From Sphingomonas lycopersici (GTDB taxonomy: Bacteria > Pseudomonadota > Alphaproteobacteria > Sphingomonadales > Sphingomonadaceae), in the NCBI RefSeq assembly GCF_026130605.1, contig NZ_JANFAU010000002.1, positions 248,001 to 312,000 on the forward strand: DNA of 64,000 nt, given 5' to 3'. A program made the position numbers and the translations under genes. Position 1 is the stretch's first letter, and each line of letters opens with the position of its first letter. Under the pieces are notes generated by a model. That model saw only the letters and a list, made by a program, of their open reading frames with translations. It was not told where the DNA came from and searched no databases. Of the stretch, positions 16,123 to 23,937 are shown in pieces.

Positions 16123-16142
16123 ATATAAAGATATCTTTATAT
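16123..16142. promoter_or_regulatory. Perfect 20-bp palindrome upstream of ahcY, candidate regulator operator
   Basis: The sequence ATATAAAGATATCTTTATAT is its own reverse complement and very AT-rich in a GC-rich genome. It lies 59 bases before the ahcY GTG, and its downstream edge could hold a -10 element (TATATT) on the minus strand. ArsR-family SahR regulators are known to control SAH-cycle genes through AT-rich palindromes, which makes this an attractive SahR-type site, but the identity of the regulator is inference. Confidence 0.6.
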
Positions 16143-16341
16143 GGAAAAGCGAGGTGGGTCGAGCGCGACGCAGCGCCCTTCCCCGCGGGGCGATCCGCCC
16201 GCCGCGCCGGCAAGCAACATCGACACTTGCCGCCGCGGAAATGTAAATTTCTGTAACATACAACCGCTGATAACCATTGTTTTCGCAGAGTCGTCCAGTC
16301 CGAGGCGCGAGCGGTTCGCGTCCGGATTCAGGCTGTTCGAT

Positions 16342-18417
16342 ATGATGACCGTCATTCACCACGCCGCGCACGACCATAATATGTGGCTGGTCCTTCTCGC
16401 GACGCTCGTATGCGTCGGCGGCGCGTGGTGGGTGTTCCGGCTCTTCGCACGCGCGACGGTAACGACCGGGCTTCAGCGTAACGCGTGGCTCTTGCTGACG
16501 ACGATCGCGGGCGGCGCAACGATGTGGTGCACGCACTTCATCGCGATGATCGGCTATCAATTCCACCTTCCGTTCAAGCTCAATCCGTTGCTCGCCGTTC
16601 TGGCGCTCGCGATCGCGATGGCAGGCGCCGGCGCGGGCGTCTGGGTGGCGGGTCGCCGGTCGCCCGTCGGCGCCTTTGCCGGCGGCGCGATCGTGGGCCT
16701 CACCATCGCGGCGATGCACTATACCGGCATGCTGGCCTATCATCTGTATGGGACCATCGTGTGGGATATGAATTATCTCATCGCCTCGGTCCTGCTCTCC
16801 GCCGCGTTCGCCGCTGCGGCGACGCGTATCGCGGTCGTCGGGACGATGCCGCACCAGCACACGATCGCGGGCGCGCTGTTCGCGCTCGCGATCATCGCGA
16901 TGCATTTCACCGGCATGGTCGCGTTCCGGGTCGAACCGGCGTTCAACGGCATCCCGGCCCCGAACACGCAGGCGCTGGTGGTTCTGGCGCTGGGAATCGC
17001 CAGCGTCGGCCTCACCGTCGTCGCGACCGGCGGGGCGAGCTATATGATCGACGCGCGGACGCGGGCCGATACGTTCGAACGCATTCGCCATCTGGCCTTC
17101 AACGACAGCCTGACCGGCCTGCCCAATCGCGCGAGTTTCCACGAGCATCTTGGCCGCGAACTGTCCCGCGCGCATTGCGACGGCGCCGAACTGGCGATCG
17201 TCTGCATCGATCTGGATCGCTTCAAGGAACTCAACGACGTCAACGGTCATGCCGCCGGCGACACGGTGTTGCAGACGGTGGGCGAGCGCATGCAGTCACT
17301 GTTGTCGGAGGACAATTTCGTCGCGCGCCTGGGCGGCGATGAATTCGCCGCCGTCCACCGTCTGCGCGAAGAACAGAGCCTGTCGAGGTTTCTCGAGAAT
17401 CTGTGGTTCGCGCTCACCGGGCCGGTGCAGCTCGACAGCCATTCCTATCTGCCGGGCGCCAGCATCGGCGTCGCGAACTATCCGCGCGATGCGGCGGCGG
17501 CAGAGGCGCTGCTGAACAACGCCGATCTGGCGCTCTATCGCGCCAAATCGGGCCGGATGGAAAAGATCTGTTTTTACGAAGCCGCGGTGGACGATGCGGT
17601 CCGCATCCGCCGCGCGCTCGCCAATGATCTGCGCGAGGCGATCGCGGGCGATCTCCTTGAGGTGCATTATCAGGTGCAGACCTCGATCATAACGGGAGAA
17701 ACCAAGGGGTTCGAGGCGCTCCTTCGCTGGAATCATCCGACGCGCGGGGCGATTTCGCCGGCCGAGTTCGTGCCGCTGGCCGAACGGAAAGGGCTCATCC
17801 TGCAACTCGGCGAATGGGTCCTGCGCCGCGCCTGCACCGATGCCCGGTCGTGGAACAACGATTATTCGGTCGCGGTGAATTGCTCGCCGCTGCAATTCGC
17901 CCATGCCGATCTGCCGCGGCTCGTCATGTCGATCCTGGTGGAAACCGGCCTGCCGCCGCGCCGGCTCGAACTGGAACTGACCGAATCCGCGATCTTCGCC
18001 GATCGCGAGCGCGCCTTGCGCCAGCTTCACCAGATCAAGGCGCTCGGCGTCAGCATTGCGCTCGACGATTTCGGCACGGGCTATTCCTCGCTCGATGTTC
18101 TGCGCAGCTTCCCGTTCGATCGCATCAAGCTCGACGCATCATTCGTCCGCGAACTCGAGAAAAGCCCGCAGGCGGTCGCCATGGTCCGCGCGATCCTGGC
18201 GCTCGGAAAAAGCCTGGACATCCCCGTCCTCGCCGAAGGGGTCGAGACCAGAGGCCAGCTCATGCTGCTGCAGCAGCAGGGATGCGACGAAGCGCAGGGC
18301 TTTCTGCTCGGCCGCCCGGCGGGGCTGGCCGAGGTTCTGAAGCGCATGGCACATGGCATTTTTGCGTCGAGAGATGACAGCGCGGACACATCGCTCCGCA
18401 ACAGCGACGCTGCTTAG
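16342..18417 (+). CDS. Membrane MHYT sensor with GGDEF and EAL domains (c-di-GMP turnover)
   Basis: A 691-residue protein. Roughly the first 240 residues are a seven-helix MHYT domain with motifs MWCTHFIAMI, AAMHYTGMLAYH and IAMHFTGMVAF, whose Met/His residues are thought to bind copper and sense O2, CO or NO. Next is a GGDEF domain (GGDEF at residues 331-335, intact) preceded by NDSLTGLPNRASF, then an EAL domain (EAL at 458-460) with LDDFGTGYSSL and VLAEGVETRGQ. Both catalytic signatures look complete, so it could make or degrade c-di-GMP. The start is ATG at 16342 or 16345; the long upstream open frame crosses the ahcY promoter and lacks family character. Confidence 0.92.
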   Translation: MMTVIHHAAHDHNMWLVLLATLVCVGGAWWVFRLFARATVTTGLQRNAWLLLTTIAGGATMWCTHFIAMIGYQFHLPFKLNPLLAVLALAIAMAGAGAGVWVAGRRSPVGAFAGGAIVGLTIAAMHYTGMLAYHLYGTIVWDMNYLIASVLLSAAFAAAATRIAVVGTMPHQHTIAGALFALAIIAMHFTGMVAFRVEPAFNGIPAPNTQALVVLALGIASVGLTVVATGGASYMIDARTRADTFERIRHLAFNDSLTGLPNRASFHEHLGRELSRAHCDGAELAIVCIDLDRFKELNDVNGHAAGDTVLQTVGERMQSLLSEDNFVARLGGDEFAAVHRLREEQSLSRFLENLWFALTGPVQLDSHSYLPGASIGVANYPRDAAAAEALLNNADLALYRAKSGRMEKICFYEAAVDDAVRIRRALANDLREAIAGDLLEVHYQVQTSIITGETKGFEALLRWNHPTRGAISPAEFVPLAERKGLILQLGEWVLRRACTDARSWNNDYSVAVNCSPLQFAHADLPRLVMSILVETGLPPRRLELELTESAIFADRERALRQLHQIKALGVSIALDDFGTGYSSLDVLRSFPFDRIKLDASFVRELEKSPQAVAMVRAILALGKSLDIPVLAEGVETRGQLMLLQQQGCDEAQGFLLGRPAGLAEVLKRMAHGIFASRDDSADTSLRNSDAA

Positions 18418-18462
18418 TGCGCCGCGCCCAAATATATTGATTGGCACCCTTGCGTTGTGATC

Positions 18463-18529
18463 CACCCCGACGCAGGCCGGAGTCCAGTATCGGGCCGGTC
18501 GTAACTGGACCCCGGCCCCCGCCGGGGGT
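18463..18529. repeat. Intergenic inverted repeat, family D
   Basis: CACCCCGACGCAGGCCGGAG at one end and an inverted, diverged partner CTGGACCCCGGCCCCCGCCG at the other, with GTCCAGT as the shared core. It resembles the better-preserved copy at 40011-40081. It lies between the convergent ends of the MHYT gene and yqgE; the gap of 146 bases holds no gene I can support. Confidence 0.6.
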
Positions 18530-18563
18530 CTCGCCACATGTTCCCGATTTGGCGCACCACGCC

Positions 18564-19127
18564 CTATGCGTGCCCGCTCTCATTGGCCAGCAAACGCGGA
18601 TCGATTCCCGCCTGGACGAAGCCGCCGTGCCAGCGCTCCTCGGCGGGGGTATCGAACAGGATCGCCTCGTCGCGCCAGTCGAGGTTGAGCCAGCCGTGCC
18701 GCGTCATCTCGCCGTCAAGCTGCCCTGGCCCCCAGCCGGCATAGCCGAGCGCGACCTGCCAACGCGTCGGGCCCTTGCCCTCGGCGATCGCGCGCAACGC
18801 GTCGAGCGTGCCCGACAGCGCCCAGCGTCCGGCGACGTCGATCGTGTCGACCCCGCTCCAGTCGCGACTGTGCAGCACGAAGCCGCGCCGCGTCTCGACT
18901 GGCCCGCCGCGCAGCACCGGCACGTCGGGCGCGACGCCGGGGTCGATATCGACCTGGCGCAGCACGTCGTGCAGCGTCATGCCGTCGAAGGTCGCGCCGA
19001 TATCGATCCCCATCGCGCCCTCCGCGTCATGCGCGCAGACGGCGATCATTGCCTGATCGAAACGCGGATCACCGATCCCTGGCATCGCGAGCAGGAACTG
19101 GCCGGCGAGAAAACGGGCGGACTCCAT
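18564..19127 (-). CDS. YqgE/AlgH (UPF0301) family protein
   Basis: A 187-residue protein beginning MESARFLAGQFLLAMPGIGD, followed by AVCAHDAEGAMGIDIG, FVLHSRDW and VALGYAGWGPGQLDGEM, all family signatures. The function of this widespread cytosolic family is not settled; AlgH was linked to alginate regulation in Pseudomonas. An alternative ATG four codons upstream (19139) has no better ribosome site, so the start closest to the conserved segment is used. It converges with the MHYT gene and diverges from the peroxiredoxin gene. Confidence 0.88.
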   Translation of the reverse strand: MESARFLAGQFLLAMPGIGDPRFDQAMIAVCAHDAEGAMGIDIGATFDGMTLHDVLRQVDIDPGVAPDVPVLRGGPVETRRGFVLHSRDWSGVDTIDVAGRWALSGTLDALRAIAEGKGPTRWQVALGYAGWGPGQLDGEMTRHGWLNLDWRDEAILFDTPAEERWHGGFVQAGIDPRLLANESGHA

Positions 19128-19233
19128 TCGAACAAGCATAGCGACCGGGCGTCGCCGAAGCCACGCTTGAAAATCATGCGCGCGCTTGCGACCTAGCCCG
19201 CGGCCCGATTCTGCGGCCGCAGGAGATTCCACG

Positions 19234-19713
19234 ATGACGATCAGCGTCGGCGACAAGCTGCCCAACACCACCTTCGTCAAAGCGACCGACAACGGCCCCG
19301 AAGCGACCGACAGCGACGCCTTCTTCAAGGGCCGCCGCGTCGCGCTGTTCGCGGTGCCCGGCGCTTTCACCCCGACCTGCTCGGCCAAGCACCTCCCCGG
19401 CTTCATCGAGAAGCAGGACGAGCTGAAGAGCAAGGGCATCGACGAAGTGGCCTGCACCTCGGTCAACGATCCGTTCGTGATGGGCGCCTGGTCCAAGTCG
19501 AGCGGCGCCGAGGGGATCACGATGCTGGCGGACGGCAACGGCGAGTTCGCCGAAGCGATCGGGCTGACGATGGACGGTTCGAAATTCGGGCTCGGCAAGC
19601 GCAGCCAGCGTTATTCGATGGTCGTCAACGACGGCGTGGTCGAGCAGCTCAACGTCGAAGCGCCGGGCGAGTTCAAGGTCAGCACCGCCGAGCATATGCT
19701 GGGCAACCTCTGA
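19234..19713 (+). CDS. Peroxiredoxin, Prx5-like (AhpC/TSA, glutaredoxin- or glutathione-dependent type)
   Basis: A 159-residue thiol peroxidase. The peroxidatic cysteine is Cys49 in VPGAFTPTCSAKHLPG, the classic Prx5 motif, with a second Cys at 74 (EVACTSVND). It reduces H2O2 and alkyl peroxides in the cytosol using glutathione/glutaredoxin or thioredoxin. Start ATG at 19234 is preceded by CAGGAGATTCCACG. The downstream small gene begins 48 bases later and may share its transcript. Confidence 0.93.
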   Translation: MTISVGDKLPNTTFVKATDNGPEATDSDAFFKGRRVALFAVPGAFTPTCSAKHLPGFIEKQDELKSKGIDEVACTSVNDPFVMGAWSKSSGAEGITMLADGNGEFAEAIGLTMDGSKFGLGKRSQRYSMVVNDGVVEQLNVEAPGEFKVSTAEHMLGNL

Positions 19714-19761
19714 CCCATTCGATGCGTTGGTCATGGCGGTAATCGTAACGGAGTAACCGTC

Positions 19762-19971
19762 ATGACCGACACAGCGCTGAACGCGCTTCCCGATGTGGAA
19801 GAACAACAGAGCATCGCCGATCGCGCGCGTTATGCCGCAGCGGTGACGATGGAGGCGGCCCGCGTGCACCCTTACGCCACCGCAGGGATCGCGGTCGCCG
19901 CCGCCGCCGCGATCGGGGGCGCCGCCTATGCCGCCAGCAGGCGGACGAGCGACGGCGCGGCCCACACTTAA
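19762..19971 (+). CDS. Small hypothetical membrane protein
   Basis: A 69-residue protein with a polar N-terminus, an Ala/Gly-rich membrane span (ATAGIAVAAAAAIGGAAYAA, residues about 40-59) and a short basic tail ending SRRTSDGAAHT. A clear ribosome site (ACGGAGTAACCGTC) precedes the ATG. It follows the peroxiredoxin. I cannot name it; its size and hydrophobic glycine-rich helix recall small membrane-remodelling or ElaB/YqjD-like proteins, but no conserved signature is visible. Confidence 0.55.
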   Translation: MTDTALNALPDVEEQQSIADRARYAAAVTMEAARVHPYATAGIAVAAAAAIGGAAYAASRRTSDGAAHT

Positions 19972-19993
19972 GGGCAATTCTCCTCCACGCCCT

Positions 19994-20020
19994 GTCACTC
20001 CGGTCTTGAGCCGGGGTGAC
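19994..20020. repeat. Intergenic hairpin, family B variant
   Basis: GTCACTCCGGTCTTGAGCCG with its near-complement GGGGTGAC forms an imperfect stem. It lies downstream of the small membrane protein and could help end that transcript; no T tract follows. Confidence 0.5.
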
Positions 20021-20139
20021 GAGGGGAATATGCGGCAGCATTGCCGCTCGATGTATCCGAAAGGCTCCCGGTCGTTCGAAAGGCGAAACCGCGCCGCCAT
20101 TGTCTTGCCAGCGTCATTCAGGCAATTTAATCGCTTAGG

Positions 20140-21570
20140 ATGACCGCAGCAGAAATCGTCGCCGAACTGGATCGGCTCTACACCGCCTCCGTCGCCCGCC
20201 TGCAGGAGGCACTGACCCGCTATCTCGCCAACGGCACCCCGCCGCCGCCGGAATCGCGCTTCGACGGGTCGTTCGCCTATCCCGAAATCCATCTGCGTTA
20301 TCGCGGGCAGGACGAACGCCCGACGCCGCTGCGCTCGTTCGGGCGGCTGGTGACCCCCGGCGAATATCGTATCAGCGTCACCAAGCCGGCGATCTTCGCC
20401 GAATATCTCACCGAACAGCTCACTTTGCTGCTCGAAGATTATGACGTCGAGGTGCAGGCGGTCGCCGGGCGGACCGAAATCCCCTTCCCTTATGTGCTCG
20501 ATCCCGGCCATGCGCTGCGGCTCGACGAAGTCTCCGCATCCGAGCTGGCGCGCTTCTTCCCCGCGACCGAGCTCGCCAATATCGGCGACGAAATCGCCGA
20601 CGGGCTGTCGGGCGGCCCCGATGCGAGCCGCCCGCTCGCGCTGTTCGACGCGTTGCGCACCGATTTCAGCCTCGCGCGCCTCCGGCATTACACGGGCACC
20701 CCGCCCGAGCATGTCCAGCGCTATGTGCTGTTCACCAATTATCACCGCTATGTCGACGAATTCGTCCGCTGGGCGGCGACCCAGGTTGACGGCAAGACGC
20801 GCTTTACCGCGCTGTCCGGCCCGGGCGGGGTGATGTTCGAGCCGGGCGACGATCCGAGCAAGCTCGACGATAGCGCGTGGCGCCGGCTGCAGATGCCCGC
20901 CTATCACCTGATCGCGCCCGATCGCAGCGGGATCACCCTGGTCAACATCGGGGTCGGCCCGTCGAACGCCAAGACGATCACCGATCACCTCGCGGTGCTG
21001 CGCCCCGATGCGTGGCTGATGATCGGCCACTGCGGGGGGCTGCGCCCGTCGCAGCGGATCGGCGATTATGTACTGGCGCACGCCTATCTCCGCGACGATC
21101 ACGTGCTCGACGACATGCTCCCGCCCGAGATTCCGGTGCCGGCGATCGCCGAGGTCCAGCTCGCGCTCGCCCGCGCGGCCGAAACCGTCTCGGGTCAGTC
21201 GGGCGAGGAATTGAAGCGGCGGCTGCGCACCGGGACGATCGTCACCACCGACGATCGCAACTGGGAATTGCGCTACAGCCGCTCGGCGCTGCGTTTCTCG
21301 CTGTCGCGCGCGGTGGGGATCGATATGGAATCGGCGACGATCGCGGCGCAGGGCTATCGCTTCCGCGTCCCCTACGGCACCTTGTTGTGCGTCTCGGACA
21401 AGCCGCTCCACGGCGAGCTCAAGCTGCCCGGGCAAGCCAATCGCTTCTACGAGCGCGCGATCAGCGAGCATATGCGGATCGGCATCGAGACCTGCGAGGA
21501 GCTGCGTCGCGAGGGCGCCCGGCTGCACAGCCGCAAGCTGAGGGCGTTCAACGAACCGCCTTTCCGTTGA
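20140..21570 (+). CDS. amn: AMP nucleosidase
   Basis: A 476-residue enzyme that hydrolyses AMP to adenine and ribose-5-phosphate, adjusting the adenylate pool. The N-terminal family-specific domain (YPEIHLRYRG, SFGRLVTPGEYRISVTKP) is followed by a nucleoside-phosphorylase-like domain: LVNIGVGPSNAKTITDHL, LMIGHCGGLRPSQRIGDYVL and GIDMESATIAAQGYRFRVPY, with the Met-Glu-Ser purine/ribose contact. Length agrees with E. coli Amn (484). It is preceded by a hairpin-containing 168-base gap and followed by the H1-like gene. Confidence 0.94.
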   Translation: MTAAEIVAELDRLYTASVARLQEALTRYLANGTPPPPESRFDGSFAYPEIHLRYRGQDERPTPLRSFGRLVTPGEYRISVTKPAIFAEYLTEQLTLLLEDYDVEVQAVAGRTEIPFPYVLDPGHALRLDEVSASELARFFPATELANIGDEIADGLSGGPDASRPLALFDALRTDFSLARLRHYTGTPPEHVQRYVLFTNYHRYVDEFVRWAATQVDGKTRFTALSGPGGVMFEPGDDPSKLDDSAWRRLQMPAYHLIAPDRSGITLVNIGVGPSNAKTITDHLAVLRPDAWLMIGHCGGLRPSQRIGDYVLAHAYLRDDHVLDDMLPPEIPVPAIAEVQLALARAAETVSGQSGEELKRRLRTGTIVTTDDRNWELRYSRSALRFSLSRAVGIDMESATIAAQGYRFRVPYGTLLCVSDKPLHGELKLPGQANRFYERAISEHMRIGIETCEELRREGARLHSRKLRAFNEPPFR

Positions 21571-21629
21571 CGCAACGACTGGCATGAGCGAGCGTTAGTC
21601 TGTCTGTACCGCAACAGGGAGACCAACGC

Positions 21630-22148
21630 ATGGCCGATACGCCAGACACCCCCCAGCCGACCAAGGCCGCCGCACCGCGCCGCCGTGCGCCGCGCAAGAC
21701 CGCCGCCGCCAAGCCGGCCGGCACGAAGGGAACGTCGAAAGCGCCGGCCAAGGCGCCGGCTGCCGCGTCCAAGCCGAAGCGGACCCGCGCCGCCTCGACG
21801 AACGCGGCCGCCCCGACGACCCGCGCCGCCAAACCGGCGGCGAAGCAGCGTGCCGCGGGGCGCAAGGCCGCGCCGGCCACCCCTCGCGCCGCCGCCAAGC
21901 CGACCACCGCCGAAACGGTCGCCGCCTCCGCGCGCTCGACCCTGGCCAAGGCGACCGACGGGGTTTCCAAGGCGCGCGAGAAGCTCGCCGGCAAGAAATG
22001 GGGCTCCGCGGCGATCGCCGGCGGGCTCGCCGCTGTCGGCGCGGCCGCAACCGCGGCGCTGCTGTCGCTGCGCGGCTCGACGCCGAAAGCGGGGGAAGCG
22101 ACGGATAGCGCGTCGTCCCCGGAGACGACGGACAAACCGGCGGACTGA
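21630..22148 (+). CDS. Histone-H1-like Ala/Lys/Pro-rich protein with a membrane-like segment
   Basis: A 172-residue protein of highly biased composition. Residues 10-95 are Ala/Lys/Arg/Pro repeats (AAAPRRRAPRKTAAAK, TSKAPAKAPAAASKPK), much like the tail of histone H1 or bacterial AlgP/HCT proteins that bind DNA without sequence specificity. Residues 97-122 form a charged helix, 124-147 a hydrophobic Ala/Gly helix (WGSAAIAGGLAAVGAAATAA) that could cross a membrane, and the rest is acidic. A ribosome site (ACAGGGAG) precedes the ATG. It could tether DNA to the membrane, but this is inference. Confidence 0.65.
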   Translation: MADTPDTPQPTKAAAPRRRAPRKTAAAKPAGTKGTSKAPAKAPAAASKPKRTRAASTNAAAPTTRAAKPAAKQRAAGRKAAPATPRAAAKPTTAETVAASARSTLAKATDGVSKAREKLAGKKWGSAAIAGGLAAVGAAATAALLSLRGSTPKAGEATDSASSPETTDKPAD

Positions 22149-22153
22149 TAACG

Positions 22154-22181
22154 CGTCATTCCCGCGCAGGCGGGAATGACG
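22154..22181. repeat. Intergenic palindrome, family B
   Basis: Perfect 12-base arms CGTCATTCCCGC / GCGGGAATGACG around a 4-base centre. It lies between the convergent H1-like and hydrolase genes, so it may act as a bidirectional transcript end. A longer copy occurs at 46132-46229. Confidence 0.85.
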
Positions 22182-22192
22182 ACGGTACGAGG

Positions 22193-22948
22193 TCAGCCCG
22201 CGAGGAAATCCGCGATCGCCTGCCCCAGCGCCGGCTTGGTCACCGCGCTCATATGGTTGCCGGGGATTTCGACGTAACGCGCGTCGGGCAGCGCATCGGC
22301 GAGCGCGGCGGCCGAGCCGTTGTCGTCATCGTCGACGCCGTTGACGCACAGCGCCGGCCAGCCGAACCGCTCGACCGTCTCGAGCGGGGTGCTGACGAAG
22401 GTGTCGATGATGCCCAGCAACGCCACCGGATCGCCGCCGGTGGTCTTGAGGAACGCCTCGGCGAACCACGCCTCGCTCCCCCGCGGGTGCTGGCCGAGAT
22501 TGGTCAGGACATGGCGAAAATGGCCCGCGCGGCGCTCGGCCGAGACCAGCCCGTCGAGACCCATCCCGGCAAAGACCACCCGTCGCGGGTTGGCCCCGGT
22601 CGCGAGCATCCGCGACGTGGTGCGCGCGCCGAGCGAATAGCCGCCGAGATCATAATCGCCGAGCCCGAGATGCGCGATCAGTGCGTGCCCATCCTGCGTC
22701 AGCGCGTCGGGTGGATAGGCGGCCGGGTCGTGCGGCCGCGCGCTGTCGCCGTGCGCGCGCAGATCCGGCATGATCACGCGAAAGCCGCGCGCGGCGATTG
22801 CGGCGGCGTGTCCGTAGCGGATCCAATTGGTGTAAGCGTCTGAGAAATAACCGTGGATCAGGACGACCGGGCGCCCCTCCCCCATCTCCCGCCACGCCAG
22901 CCGCGTGCCGTCGAAACTCTCGAAATAGTGCACTTCACTTTGGGACAT
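22193..22948 (-). CDS. Alpha/beta-fold hydrolase
   Basis: A 251-residue alpha/beta hydrolase. The oxyanion region VVLIHGYFSDAYTNW, nucleophile elbow LGGYSLGARTTSR (Ser within GYSLG) and catalytic histidine in IPGNHMSAVTKP are visible; the acid is probably in VNGVDDDDNGS. No signal peptide is seen. The substrate is unknown. It overlaps the upstream GFA-type gene by 14 bases, so both are likely on one transcript. Confidence 0.9.
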   Translation of the reverse strand: MSQSEVHYFESFDGTRLAWREMGEGRPVVLIHGYFSDAYTNWIRYGHAAAIAARGFRVIMPDLRAHGDSARPHDPAAYPPDALTQDGHALIAHLGLGDYDLGGYSLGARTTSRMLATGANPRRVVFAGMGLDGLVSAERRAGHFRHVLTNLGQHPRGSEAWFAEAFLKTTGGDPVALLGIIDTFVSTPLETVERFGWPALCVNGVDDDDNGSAAALADALPDARYVEIPGNHMSAVTKPALGQAIADFLAG

Positions 22949-23378
22949 CGCTGCCTGCTTCTCGCCACCGCTCGACCAGCGGCTGATATTCCGCGCACCG
23001 CGTTCCCGGCAAGTCGCGTGTGTCGAGCCAGGCGTCGTGGCGATGCTCGACCCCGAAATGCGCGGTCGGGCGGAAGCGCGAAGGATCGTCGAAACTGCCG
23101 ACCGTCAGGTCGAGCTTGTCCGACCCCGCGACATATTCGAACGTCAGCGGCGTGCCGCATGCCGAGCAGAAACCGCGCCGCGCGATCGGCGAAGAGGCAT
23201 AACGATCGGGCTCGCGCTCCCAATGCACATCGGCGCGCTTCACGTTCTTGAACGCGATCGACACCCCGCCGGTGGCGCGCTGGCACATCCGGCAATGGCA
23301 CAGATAGGCGTCATCGCTGTCGACCTCCGCCGCATAGCGCACCCGCCCGCATTGGCAGCCGCCGGTCATCCGCGTCAT
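22935..23378 (-). CDS. GFA-family (CENP-V/GFA fold) zinc protein
   Basis: A 147-residue protein with the GFA zinc pattern: GGCQCGRVRY, CHCRMCQRATGG and RRGFCSACGTPLTFEY. The founding family member was described as a glutathione-dependent formaldehyde-activating enzyme; most relatives have no assigned reaction. Conserved cysteines for both zinc sites are present. It diverges from the MarR gene across about 110 bases, and its 3' end overlaps the hydrolase gene. A second GFA gene lies just beyond the efflux operon at 26724. Confidence 0.88.
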   Translation of the reverse strand: MTRMTGGCQCGRVRYAAEVDSDDAYLCHCRMCQRATGGVSIAFKNVKRADVHWEREPDRYASSPIARRGFCSACGTPLTFEYVAGSDKLDLTVGSFDDPSRFRPTAHFGVEHRHDAWLDTRDLPGTRCAEYQPLVERWREAGSDVPK

Positions 23379-23463
23379 TGCACCGTCTCCTGTCTCAGAC
23401 GGATATTTGTCGCGCCTCGCACCGCCCGTTGCAACTTTTCGCGCAGCAATTCGCTTCCATTAT

Positions 23464-23477
23464 ATAAGCAAGCTTAT
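23464..23477. promoter_or_regulatory. Candidate MarR operator
   Basis: The inverted repeat ATAAGC-AA-GCTTAT sits in an AT-rich patch (TATATAAGCAAGCTTATTAT) and ends 13 bases before the marR ATG. MarR proteins bind such short palindromes over their own promoters and lose grip on ligand binding, so autoregulation of the marR-emrAB operon is expected. No binding data support it here. Confidence 0.6.
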
Positions 23478-23490
23478 TATATGGCAGCCT

Positions 23491-23937
23491 ATGACAGAGA
23501 CGTTCGGTTTCCTGCTCAGCGACACGTCGCGACTGATGCGCCGTCGCTTCGACGAGCGCGCGCGCTCGCTCGGCGCGACGCGTGCGCAGTGGAAGGCGCT
23601 GTTCGGCCTCAGCCGGCACGAAGGGATCAATCAGGGCGGGCTCGCCGATATCCTGGAGGTGGAGCCGATCACCTTGTGCCGGATGGTCGACCGCCTCGAA
23701 GAAGCCGGGCTGGTCGAGCGCCGCCGCGATCCCAAGGATCGCCGCGCCTGGCGGCTCTACCTCAGCGACAAGGCCCGCCCGATCCTCGAGGAGCTACGCG
23801 AGACCGGGGCCGAACTCGCCGCGCAGGCGCTGCGCGGTATCCCTCAAGAGAAGATTGACGAGCTTTCCGACGTGCTGAATGCCATTCGCCAGAACCTCGC
23901 CGAGCTGCCGCAACACAAGGACGCCGCTCATGGCTGA
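23491..23937 (+). CDS. MarR-family transcriptional regulator of the adjacent efflux operon
   Basis: A 148-residue winged-helix regulator. The recognition region reads GGLADILEVEPITLCRMVDR, followed by the wing LVERRRDPKDRRAWRLYLS, both typical of MarR/SlyA. Start ATG at 23491 was chosen because the residues before it overlap the AT-rich promoter and operator. The gene overlaps the periplasmic adaptor gene by eight bases, the usual layout for a local repressor whose ligand is an effluxed compound. Confidence 0.92.
   Translation: MTETFGFLLSDTSRLMRRRFDERARSLGATRAQWKALFGLSRHEGINQGGLADILEVEPITLCRMVDRLEEAGLVERRRDPKDRRAWRLYLSDKARPILEELRETGAELAAQALRGIPQEKIDELSDVLNAIRQNLAELPQHKDAAHG

Noticed and set aside
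16064..16341. SAH or SAM riboswitch upstream of ahcY
   Set aside because: I looked for conserved riboswitch cores and paired regions on the minus strand and found none. The striking element is a DNA-type palindrome instead.
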